Source: Cycas panzhihuaensis
Lineage: Eukaryota; Cycadophyta
Reading direction: 5' to 3'
Assembly: GCA_023213395.1 (NCBI GenBank)
Contig: CM041465.1
Span: forward strand, 66,099,741-66,163,740
Length of the DNA: 64,000 nucleotides
Shown here piece after piece: positions 20,290-30,296 of this stretch. The translations under genes and the position numbers were made by a program. The notes beneath the pieces are model-generated. The model had not been told where the DNA came from. It did not search any database and was given only the letters and a program-made list of their open reading frames with translations. How positions within the stretch are numbered: position 1 is the first letter of the stretch; each line of letters begins with the position of its first letter.

Positions 20290-22031
20290 TGTTTCCACTT
20301 GGGAATGGACTCAAGACGCATCGACGTAGGTTTGTTCAGGTATACTTTCTTACTTTTTCTTGCCCAGGCTTGATTGAGGTTATTTAGAGTAGGTTGCTTG
20401 ACATGTGCCTGCTTGCACACGTTGCTTTTCTACTTGCTCATAATGCATGTGCTTACGGCATACCATCACCTATGACGACTCACAACGGGGGCATTCCTCA
20501 GCAAATGCTACACCCCGTATGGCGCATAGCCACCCACATTGTCTCCACAGTCTCCCGGGATGTTTCCGTCATCCCTATTTGCTCTCATTACAACATGTTG
20601 CTTATGTTGCAGTCCTTCCTAAGCCTGATTTAATCCTTAATTAGGACTCTTTGCATTGTTTTGGGTACCTGCCCATTGCCTGGGCATTCCTCCAGCTGCT
20701 CTAACTTATGTTTAGCCTTGATTTTTGCTTCAAAACCTTATATTTCTACTCCTTTTTCTTTTTTTTTTGTTTCTAGCCTGATACTGCTGTAAACTTAGTG
20801 GTACCACAGTGTTTGCTACGGTACCACAGAGTTTATCATGCAACTGCTTGAAATTAAAAAAAGAGAAATACGGCGATTTCCATTTTTATGAAGCGCCACA
20901 TGACGTTGATTGATTCGAGTCGCCCTGACATCCCCAACGTTCACCTACTGTGAACAAGGGGATAAAGGGGATTTTTCTCCCCATTTTTTAGATCTTTTAG
21001 CCATTTTTCAAATCTCTTGGAAGAATTTCTGACTTTTTAATAAGAAAACACACAGAAAAAGATAATCTACATACACAACAACTGGACAAAGGAGAAAAGG
21101 ATTGCTACCAGCTGGGCTTGCAGGGCCATTGCTGCCCCCTATAGCTCTCCATAGCAACCCCCATCTTTCTTCACATGTTCTCAAGGATCTAAGTGATATT
21201 TTCACCCAAAAGATTCCCGAAGAGCCAACTTCCAAGGCTCCAAGCTTACAAGGAGTTTTCTTCATTCTCAATCTTACAAGAACCACTCATGATCAGTCCT
21301 CATACGTTGCTTATTGCTATTGTTTCCTAGCAACAAAGTTCATGCTTGATCTTCTTCCTACAAGGTACTTCTTGCTTTCTACTTGCAATCCATTTTATTC
21401 TTATTTCTTTTGTTTGTTAATGATTGGGATCCTAGTTAGCTAGTTTTTCCTCATAGTGTTGCACTAGATTAGTGATACCCTCCGTTGTTTCTTTGAAGCC
21501 TCTCTATTTTCCTTAAATGATCTCCTTCACCCCTTCCTTAGTTAGCCGGTGCAAAGGAGTAACATATGAGGATTTGAGGGAGGTAGGCAGGGTTCTGTCC
21601 CCCATTGTTGTCCTTCTCCCCAAGGGTTCCGTCCCTTGTCCTCTTTCCCTTTGCCATCAGTGCTTTCCTAGGGAACGGGCTAAGGGAGTTTAGGAAATTT
21701 AGTTAGGGTGTTCAGATTAGCATAGGCAACTCATCACTACGTCATTGCCAGAAGTCTCACCTGTTGACGTTGGGCCCTACGTAAGCCCTAGTTTTTTCTA
21801 TTATTCTTTTCCTTATTACGGTTTGTTGTTCCACTACCTTGTTGCTAACTAGTTTTCCTTCCCCGAGTTCCATGGAGGTCTCCTGTGGGTGAGTTAGCCA
21901 TCTCGAGGCTATACTCCTTTCCCTTTCAAGTGTCTTCGTGGTGTATGGTGGTGAGAGCATTTCTTGTATGTTACTATTTCATTTGGTTATATTTCGATGC
22001 TTAGCAAAGATTTTAGTTCCATTTGATTCCA

Positions 22032-22122
<91 letters not shown>

Positions 22123-22929
22123 TATATATTGTGGCCTCTCTTCCGAGAGGAAGGTGTTCTTCTCACCTGTTTGTAGGACCGTGCATTGGTGGAGTGATAT
22201 GTAGGACAAGCCCATTGCAGGTTAGTTCCCCACGTAGTGCATTTCTTTCTTTGGTTTCAAGCTTTTTCGTTTCTTTCCATTTTATCTGCTTTTGCATGCT
22301 TAAGGGGAGGTAAGTAAACCCCTCTTCTATCACTTCTGGCAACTACCGCCGATCGGCAGTGCATGCACGACGAATGGAGAAGAAAGGAGTGGGACTTAGA
22401 GAGATGAGGTGCACCCCATTCAGGCACCAGATCCAGGTATTCCCCTTGTTTCCCACTATCCTCTTTTACATTGCTACCTTTCATGCATTTTCCTGAGTAG
22501 TTAGGAAATTGTAAAGGAATATAAAGGAAAATGGAAAGTGCATTCATTTTCTTTACATCATTTCTTGCTTTATCTAACGTAGCATAGCGTAGATAGCTTG
22601 CTCACGTCGTATTCAAGATGCCTTCATTGCGCCCTTTCCTACATTCGCCTGCACATTAGTTAGTTGCGCTTCCATTCGTTGCCTTCTCATTGCCTTGAGA
22701 AGATGCAATGCGCAAGTCATTCTCTCTCCTTTCCAGCCATCCGAAGGGTAGGAAGGCCTTGCTTTGCACGGCTACCTGGAAGCAACCAGGCACCTTGCAG
22801 TCCCGAATCCGTGCTTCGGTGCACGGACGCCCTGCGAGGTGAGGTCCTCACTGCCTAGCTTAGTTAGTATAGCATACTCTCATATCATTTTGCTAGACAT
22901 AGGGACACCACTCCGTAGCGAGCGTTTCA
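20290..22929 (+). repeat. LTR2 of the array (shared middle LTR, 2640 bp)
   Basis: Starts TGTTTCCACTTGGGAATGG and ends GAGCGTTTCA. It serves as 3' LTR of copy 1 and 5' LTR of copy 2. Longer than LTR1 mainly through the TA run at 22033-22119. No target duplication flanks it; instead it is flanked by PPT-side sequence on the left and a PBS on the right. Confidence 0.9.
22033..22119. repeat. (TA)n microsatellite in LTR2
   Basis: About 87 bp of TA at the site that is only about 19 bp in LTR1. ORFs rich in Ile-Tyr here are artefacts. Confidence 0.95.
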
Positions 22930-22930
22930 A

Positions 22931-22949
22931 TGGCGACCATACTGGGGAC
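22931..22949 (+). other. primer-binding site, copy 2
   Basis: TGGCGACCATACTGGGGAC, identical to the PBS of copy 1 and one base after the end of LTR2. Confidence 0.85.
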
Positions 22950-23232
22950 TGCCAGTAAGGGAGCTACATTCGCTTCCCCTTTTCGTTGGTGTTCTTGCCT
23001 CTAGGTAGTCTCTTATTCCGTGTTTTTAGTTGGGCAACCCCCAACGTGCTTGCATCATTTTTTTCTTTTCATTTTCTTTTAATAATGCTCGCAAAGGCAT
23101 TGCATGCGACGTTTCTCACGTCGCTTGTGAGGTCTGCTGCCGTTGTTAGAAGACCAATCGCCTCGTTCCCTTCCATCATCGAGCTCCTATTCGACAATGG
23201 AAGGTTACCTGTCTGATTAGGCTTACCATACC

Positions 23233-23441
23233 ATGGCTTCAGGAACTCAAGAGTTCCCCGCATCTATTCTGGAATCTGCTCATGGGGGCGATGATTCCAT
23301 CTACTATCCAGATGACCAGTTTCACCCTACCGACTTTCATCCTTCCACTCATGCAGCGGAAGATTCGGCTCCTCACGAGACTCACCATCCTACGAGTGAG
23401 CCTTATAAGGAGCATCCTGAGGGATCCCTAACATTCAAGAT
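23233..23441 (+). pseudogene. gag: gag N-terminus, copy 2, cut by nested element
   Basis: Starts MASGTQEFPASILESAHGG and keeps the frame up to THHPTSEPYKEHPEGS. It is then broken at AAGAT (23437-23441), where the chromovirus-like element entered; gag resumes at 30297. The same region is uninterrupted in copy 1 (9082 onward), giving a clean empty site for comparison. Confidence 0.85.
23437..23441. repeat. target-site duplication of nested element, left (AAGAT)
   Basis: AAGAT before the nested LTR; GAGAT at 30297-30301 after it. One mismatch. The empty site in copy 1 reads CAAGATCCC, so the left copy is unchanged. Confidence 0.75.
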
Positions 23442-24505
23442 TGATCTGAATCTTGAATGGGAAAGTGAAAACTTTAACCAATTAAAACAAAATCCAGAAC
23501 AATATACATATTATTACATAGAATTTGAAATTTCTAGAATTTTCTTACAAAAACCCCTTTGTTTGTGCTCTGTTGAGCATGCAATAGACTACTGCAGCAT
23601 TTTGGGAGAGAGAAAATGAGAGCTGGGCACTTCTTGAGCTGCTGCTCATTTACTGGAACCTCCGTCTCGAAGTCTGCGAAGTCGTTTTTGGTTTTCTATA
23701 CCAAAAACCCCGTTTTAGGTGAGGAAGACTGGCTAACATCTCTTCTGGGACTGCTGCACTTTACTGTCTTCTCCTCTGGACTGCGGTTACGATTTTCTGG
23801 GCTCCTTCCAGATCCCTGCAACTGGTTTTATCCGCTATGAATTCCGATGTGTTCTCTCCAACACAGTTTTCCACACTTGGAGCCGTTCTCCTTCCGGAAA
23901 GTTATTTTCTTGCTACTTTTCTTGAATCTTACTCCGTGCTGCATCTAGGGCTGTGGCGTCCTCTCTTTCTTGTCAAGAATCTCTGCCTTGATCCCCCAGA
24001 TTCCTCTCTCAAATTTCGCTTAAAAGCGTTTCCATTTGAGAGAGTTATTCCCGTTTTACTATTTTCCAACGGCTTCCAAAATGGTTTGGAAAATCTTAGG
24101 AAAATCTGTTTATTTTGGAGTTTTTCCTCTTTGAATAAGTAGAGGACACGTGTGCATACCTTCTCCTCAAATTTCGTGCCAAACGGTTACCATTTGAGCC
24201 TCCAAAACCATTTCCGTTTTTATTATTTTTCGTTTTTTGACTTCTGCAGTGACTAGTAGCGACTCAGCCAGCGACTCTGAGTGACCTATAGCTCCATAGT
24301 AGCTGCGAGAGCTTAAATGACTCTGTACATGATTATAGCACCTTTTTGTACTTGTAGAAATACATTTTTTTTTTTTTACATTTTTAAGCCTTTAAAAGGC
24401 ATATTTGTACTAAATGAAGACCATGAAGCCTTTTTAAGGTAATTTTCTACTACCTAAAGACCATTTACATGAAAAACAAAGTATTTAAAGATCTGAAACG
24501 GATCA
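23442..24505 (-). repeat. 3' LTR of nested element (1,064 bp)
   Basis: Direct repeat of 29245-30296 in the same orientation. Ends read TGATCTGAATC on the left and GGATCA on the right. Small ORFs in both LTRs are not supported. Confidence 0.9.
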
Positions 24506-24520
24506 GAACTCCCCTTTTTT
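24506..24520 (-). other. polypurine tract of nested element
   Basis: On the minus strand this reads AAAAAAAGGGGAGTTC, directly next to the 3' LTR, as needed for plus-strand DNA priming. Confidence 0.75.
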
Positions 24521-24645
24521 TAGGAGTTCACGGCCTCATGAACTTTATGGTTGTAGATGAGGGAATTTGATTTTCCCTGTCTCCTTATTGTACCATTTTG
24601 CTTTGTTAGGTACTTGTCCTTTCTCTGCAATTCTGAAGGACTCAA

Positions 24646-25980
24646 TTATGCCTCTTGGTCTCGATGCTTCCTTTGAAGAATGCAATCATTTTGCATTGGT
24701 TCCTCTTTCTCTATCTGCAACTCCTTTGGGTCTGGTAAGAGTGGAACTCCGTCTTCATCTTCATCCAACATGGATGGCTCGAACATCTTCAGATTCTCGA
24801 CATTCACTACGGAATACATCTTCATGAATTCTGGAAGTTCAAGCTGGAAAGAATTTTCCCCTATTTTCTTCAAGATTGTGAAAGGACCATATCGTAAAGG
24901 CTTTAGCTTTTTGCCTTCACCTTGCAATCTTTTCTTACTGAGGTGCAACCAAACTCTATCCCCTTCTTTAAAGGAATGGCTGGTTCTGTGTGCATCATGC
25001 CGCTGTCTCTGTTGAGACTTTTGAAGCTGCTCTTCAACCTGTTGATGGATTTTTCTGATTCTTTCCAAGAATCTTTGTGCCTTTTCATCTCCTTCTTCCT
25101 CCTTTCCATTTCCTGCAGAAAGTTGAGCAGAAAATTCTAAATCAAAAGGACTTGCAGGCAGAAATCTTAAACATACCTCAAATGGTGATTTCTGGGTTGA
25201 GCTATGAATAGCTCTGTTGAATGCAAATTGCAAGTATGGGAGACTTTCATCCAAAGTCTTAGGATGCTTGGCATTGTATCCTCGTAACAGCTGTACTAAT
25301 GTCCTGTTGACAACTTCAATCTGGCCGTCTATTTGAGGATGAAAAGCTCTGCTCATCTTTAGCTTTGTATCCATCATTCCCCAAAGTGTTTGCCAAAAAT
25401 GACTCAGAAATCTGTTGTCTCAATCAGAAATGATTGAGTTGGGAAGTCCAAAATACTTCCAAACATGCTGGAAAAATAATCTAGCTATGTCTTCTCCTGT
25501 ATGTGTTTTCTTACAGGGAATCAACAACACCATTTTACTGAATCGATCAACAACAACAAACAAATAATCCATACCATTTTTGGTTTATGGTAGTCCTCCC
25601 AAGAAATCCATGGAGATACTTTCCCACGGTCGTGATAGAACAGGAAGTGGAATATACAATCCAAACTTCCTATTGGCCTGCTTTGATGTACTACATAATG
25701 TACACCCTCGTACTACTGTAGTCACATCTTGCTGCATGTTTGGCCAATACATATATCGCTGTAAGTTTAGCAACATCTTTCCCACTCCAAAGTGTCCTGC
25801 AACTCGAGAGGTGTGAGCTTCTCTTATCCACTTCATTCGATCTGCATGCTTTGGAATGCAAAGCTTGTCTTGCTTGCAAAGAAGTCCATCTTTCACCGAA
25901 ATCGTAACTACTTTTCCTTGTTGTAGCTGCTCAAAGATAGGCTTGAATGCCTCATCTTTCAAATACAAATCAACATATTC
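24646..25980 (-). pseudogene. pol: integrase of nested element
   Basis: Read from about 25980 downward. Zinc-binding HHCC module at 25585-25968 (REAHTSRVAGHFGVGK and GCTLC). The core has VVVDRFSKM with the first Asp (about 25540), ISD.DNRFLS with the second Asp (about 25420, with a TGA in the middle where Arg is usual), and DGQIEVVNRTLVQLL with Glu (about 25320). The C-terminal GPF/Y module is LKPLRYGPFTILKKIGENSF (about 24840-24900), then an acidic tail. The tail end DCILQRKHRDQEA is in the place of a chromodomain but is too short and degenerate to call one. Confidence 0.88.
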
Positions 25981-26031
25981 ATCATGGCAGAAAGGTTGAA
26001 ATTACATAACTACCAACAAACTGGAATTACC

Positions 26032-26430
26032 TTACTGTTGAGGAGGTCTGGACAGTAAGTCTGCAATCTTATTCGTCATTCCTTTCTTGTATTTTACCAC
26101 GATGTGAAACTGTTGTAAATAGGACATCCACTTCATGTGCCTAGCCTGCTGCAACTTGGACTGAGTCTGCAAAAATTGCAAAGGCTTGTGGTCGGTATGG
26201 ATGACCACTTCTTTTCCCAACAAATAGGGTCTCTAATGCTTCACTGCTTGGTGCAATGCATAGAGCTCCTTATCGTAAGTTGGGTAGTTTATGCGACTCC
26301 ATTGAATGTCTCTGAATGGTATGCTATCGGTTTTCCTTCTTGCTCAATCTGCTCCCATGGCATAGCACAAGCATCGATCTCAATTCAAATGGCTTCTGCA
26401 TTGAAGGTAAAGTTAACACTGGTGCCTCAC
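26032..26430 (-). pseudogene. pol: RNase H of nested element
   Basis: Native Ty3-type RNase H in two frames: EGKPIAYHSETFNGV (about 26330-26290) and, after a frame change, VVIHTDHKPLQFLQTQ (26170-26215), ending with KKGMTNKIADLLSRPP. Keeps the TDHKPL and IADLLSR signatures. Located between RT and integrase, the usual order. Confidence 0.85.
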
Positions 26431-27240
26431 AGATTTTCTGCTTCAAAGGCTTGAAAGCTTTTTCTTGTTCATTCTCCCAATGAAACTTTGCATGTCCTCC
26501 CGTCAATGCATGGAGAGGTGCTGCAATTTGAGAGAATCTGAAAATAAATTTTCTTAAATACTGACATGCACCAATGAAACTTCTTACCTCTGTGGTTGTC
26601 TTGGGTGTAGGCCAATTGAGAATGACTTTGATCTTTGCTGGGTCGATCTTCAATTCTCCTCCTCCAACCACGAAACCTAAGAAGACGAGAGATTGCTTTC
26701 CAAACTCGCATTTCTTTAGATTTAGTTTCAACTGCTGCTCTTGGAGAACTTTGAGCACTTGCTTAACATGTTGGAGGTGCTCCTCCCATGTTTGGCTAAA
26801 AATCTGAATATCATCTAGATAAACAATTACAAAGTCATCAATGAAGGGTCTTAATACCTCATTCATCAATCTCATGAAGGTGGCAGGTGCATTGCACAGA
26901 CCGAATGGCATCACCAACCATTCGAACAATCCTTGTTTCGATTTAAAGGCAGTCTTCCAAGTATCCTCCTCTCGGATTCGAACCTGATGGTAACCTGATT
27001 TCAGATCCATTTTGCTGAAATATCTTGCCGATTGCAGTTGGTCCAACAAGTCATCTATCCGCGGTAAGGGATGTCTGTTCTTTATAGTGATCTTGTTCAA
27101 TACTCAGTAGTCAATGCACATTCTCCATCCTCCATCTTTCTTTGGCACCAAAACAATAGGTGATCCACATGGGGAACAACTCGGCTTGATTACTCCTTAT
27201 TCCAAGAGTTCTTAAATCTGCCTCTTAATCTCTTCATTCT
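26431..27240 (-). pseudogene. pol: reverse transcriptase of nested element
   Basis: Motifs in order from 27240 down: [19 protein letters not shown], then a TGA where Arg is usual (about 27103), NRHPLPRIDDLLDQL, KMDLKSGYHQVRI with the first Asp, LFEWLVMPFGLCNAPATFM, and FVIVYLDDIQIFS with the YLDD catalytic pair (about 26815). The connection ends in FIGACQYLRKFI. Open from 27100 to 26324 apart from frame drift at the end. High similarity to typical plant Ty3 RT, with the catalytic residues intact. Confidence 0.92.
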
Positions 27241-27581
27241 CCAAAACTGAGTTTCGGTAGAGACTAAGATTCAGCAAAGGTGAATCAGCAACTAGTTGGA
27301 TTTCATGTTCAATAGCCCTTTTAGGGGGCAGCCCTTTCGGCTCTTAGAATACATCACTGTACCTATTCTTTAGGCCTTCAATCCGCTGCACTTGCTTCTT
27401 ATCCAGTGCCTGTATTGAGGACTCTGCTTGCTCGTTTTCTTCCACCTTTGGCTTTATCATCGGCTGAGACAAACTTCCTACAAGCATTAATTAATCTTTT
27501 CGCTTGTTGGGAAGAGATGAGAGAAATCTTCTTCTGTGGCTTTGATGCATTGATCAGATATGATCTCCCGTCCTTGATGAG

Positions 27582-28184
27582 TCAAATCTTTCTCAGCCTC
27601 CTGTGGTGAACTCCATCTCTATCATAGAGATATAGGCTGCCAAACACAACTTGACAAACATCCAAAGGGACTACTTCACATTCAACTTTATCAATGAACT
27701 TTTCAGAAATTGCAAATTTAAACTTATATTGGTGAGTAACCTGCAACTCTGAATCTTTTTGCAACCATCCAAGAGGATATGGTTTTGGATGTGCATGCAT
27801 CTTTAATCCCAGTTTCTTTACCAATGCTTCTGAGATAAAATTCTTTTGGCTTCCTCCATCAAATATAGCATCAACCATGCTTTGCTTCACTTGGATTCTT
27901 ACCATGAAGAGCTCCTCTCTAATCTCTGGATCAACTTGCTGATGGTTGTCTCTAGGCTCCACATTAACCATGAGCATCAACTTCTCATTGGCTTCTTCAA
28001 TGCCACAAACATTTTCATCACTTACAGAGTTAAGTAAAGTTTTACCTTCAGTCTTAACTTTACCTTTCCCCTTGTTTTTAGGTCTTTTCTCTGGGTGTAG
28101 AAACCAACAATCTTCTACGCTGTGACCCGCTTGCTTGCAATGAGTACAAGTGATTTTGATTTGGGTGGTATTGGCTTGTTTCAT
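27582..28184 (-). pseudogene. nucleocapsid zinc knuckle and protease of nested element
   Basis: One 200-residue frame. A CCHC knuckle CTHCKQAGHSVEDC (about 28105-28150) starts it, followed by a Lys-rich stretch. The protease active site is AIFDGGSQKNFISEALVKK (about 27835-27885), with D-G-G-S. The end VVFGSLYLYDRDGVHHRRL (about 27595-27650) matches the conserved LGRPWLYDRDA.HH end of chromovirus proteases. The 27241-27581 interval is the linker to RT. Confidence 0.85.
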
Positions 28185-28462
28185 CTTGCCAAAACCTCTA
28201 ATGGATTGTTATCCAACTTTACCTAGAAACTTCATTCCTCGAGCAGGTTTGTTGCTATCTTCTGGAGGTGCAAACCTTTTCCTTTCGGCATAAACCTTCT
28301 TATTCCTTTTTTCTATGGCAATCACCTTCTTGCTGGCTTCGTCGAGCGATTTGACTTCAAATAGTTGAAGTTATTCTTTGAATATCTTTGGTGTAGTCCT
28401 CCAATATATTTCAGCATCATATCTTTACCCAGTAAAGAGATGCCCAACATAACAGCTTGCTT

Positions 28463-29113
28463 TTAAAATTCTGTTGTATAATCTTGGACATTTTGGCCTC
28501 TTTCCTGTCGGTAGTATTGCCATTTAATCCTCTGTTGCTCTTCATATCCAATAGGATAGAATTTCTTCTTTATAAGGATTTTAAACTGTTGCCAAGTGAT
28601 TTCATTTACATTATGGGATTTAATGTATGCATTCCACCAAACTAATGCATGTTTAGATAATTTTAACCTAGCAAAAGTTATTTTCTGCTGGTTTTTATAC
28701 CCATAAATAGAGAAATAAGTTTCTAATTGGTCCAGCCAATTATCTAATTTTTCGGCATCCAACGTTCCATCATAGATGGGCAATTCAAGTTTTGCCTCTA
28801 CCTTGAATGGATATGTGAATACTGTTGAATTGTCATCTTCATCATTTTCTTGTTGGTCTTCTACCAACTCTTCATTCGTTTCCTCTTTCATCGGTTCTTC
28901 TTCTTCCTTCTTTACGCCTTTGGCTGTTGAAGAAGAAGTTGCAACTAGCTGCGCCACTAGCTGGGTCAGCCTGTCGAGGTTCTGCTCCATCTTTATGAAC
29001 CTTTCCTCCATCTTCTGCTCCGGATCAGCCATTTTCCTTCGCTGCTTTCTTTCTCTCTCCAGAGGCTCAGTTAGAGGTTCACCCGTTAACAGATATTGGT
29101 ATCTAGTTTTCAT
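28463..29113 (-). pseudogene. gag: gag (capsid) of nested element
   Basis: 216-residue frame; ATG at 29113, or more likely at 29032 (MADPEQKMEERFIKMEQNLD). An N-terminal coiled coil is followed by an acidic stretch, then the retrotransposon gag core with LELPIYDGTLDAEKLDNWLD, ITFARLKLSKHALVWWNAY and WQQFKILIKKKFYP. It ends GQNVQDYTTEF at a stop; the next 280 bp (to 28184) carry the gag C-terminus in broken frames. Confidence 0.88.
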
Positions 29114-29225
29114 AAAACTTCTACAAGGAAAACAAAAAGGTTTTTTTTTCTCCTTTTCTTTTCTTTCTTTTTCTTATTTTTTTTTTCTTTAAAATCCCTA
29201 AAATCCCAAGGGTTTCAAGAAACTA

Positions 29226-29237
29226 GCTCTGATACCA
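29226..29237 (-). other. primer-binding site of nested element (tRNA-iMet type)
   Basis: Minus strand reads TGGTATCAGAGC, the classical initiator-Met PBS, seven bases from the 5' LTR edge at 29245. Confidence 0.92.
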
Positions 29238-29244
29238 AAAATAT

Positions 29245-30296
29245 TGATCTAAATCTTGAATGGGAAAGTGAAAACTTTAATCAATTGAAATAAAATCAAG
29301 AATAATATACATATTATTACATAGAATTTAAAATTTCTGGAATTTTCTTACAAAAACCCCTTTGTTTGTGCTTTGTTGAGCATGCAATGGACTACTGCAG
29401 TGTTTTAGGAGAGAGAGAATGAGAGCTGGGCACTTCTTGAGCTGCTGCTCATTTGCTGGAACCTCCGTCTCGAAGTCTGCGAAGCCGTTTTTGGTTTTCT
29501 GTACCAAAAACCCTGTTTTGGGTGAGGAAGACTGGCTAGCATCTCTTCTGGGACTGCTGCACTTTACTGTCTTCTCCTCTGGACTGTGGCTACGATTTTT
29601 TGGGCTCCTTCTAGATCCCTGCAACTGGTTTTATCTGCTGCGAATTCCACTATGTTCTCTCCAATGCAGTTTTCCACACTTGGAGCCGTTCTCCTTCTGG
29701 AAAGTTATTTTCTTGCTGCTTTCCTTAAATCTTGCTCCATGCTACGTCTAGGGCTGTGGCGTCCTCTCTTTCTTGTCAAGAATCTCTGCCTTGATCCCCC
29801 AGATTCCTCTCTCGAATTTCGCTTAAAAGTGTTTCCATTTGAGAGAGTTATTCTCGTTTTTCTATTTTCCAACGGCTTCCAAAACAGTTTGGAAAATCTT
29901 GGGAAAATCCGTTTATTTTGGAGTTTTTCCTCTTTGAATGAGTAGAGGACACGTGTGCGCACCTTCTCCTCAAATTTCATGCCAAACAGTTACCGTTTAA
30001 GCCTCCAAAACCATTTCCGTTTTTATTATTTTCTATTTTTTGACTTCTCTGATGGCAAAGTAGCGACTGTAGCGACTCGTCATGACTCATGACTGACTGT
30101 GTGACTCAGTAGCTGACTGTGATTATAGCACCTTTTTGTACTTGTAGAAATACTTTTTTTTTTTTTTTACATTTTTAAGCCTTTAAAAGGCATATTTCTA
30201 CTAAATGAAGACCATGAAGCCTTTTTAAGGCAATTTTCTACTACCTAAAGACTATTTACATGAAAAACAAAGTATTTAAAGATCCGAAATGGATCA
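29245..30296 (-). repeat. 5' LTR of nested element (1,052 bp)
   Basis: Partner of 23442-24505. The left edge is TGATCTAAATC, the right edge GGATCA. The two LTRs differ at scattered positions and by small indels, notably around 30050-30120 against 24245-24330. Confidence 0.9.

Larger units (their letters stand above)
23442..30296 (-). mobile_element. nested Ty3/gypsy element, chromovirus-like
   Basis: 6,855-bp minus-strand element inside gag of copy 2. It has two LTRs (23442-24505 and 29245-30296) with TGATC...GATCA ends, a tRNA-Met-type PBS at 29226-29237, a PPT at 24506-24520, and pol order PR-RT-RH-IN. The gag form and integrase with a GPF/Y module fit the chromovirus branch, but a clear chromodomain was not seen. 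Several stops (for example in RT and integrase) show it is inactive. It is absent from copy 1, so it arrived after or independently of the duplication. Confidence 0.9.

Noticed and set aside
22257-22547. 96-codon minus-strand ORF in LTR2, with relatives in LTR3
   Set aside because: Not kept in LTR1 at full length and broken in LTR3 by indels. No motif; LTR sequence conservation alone explains the similarity.
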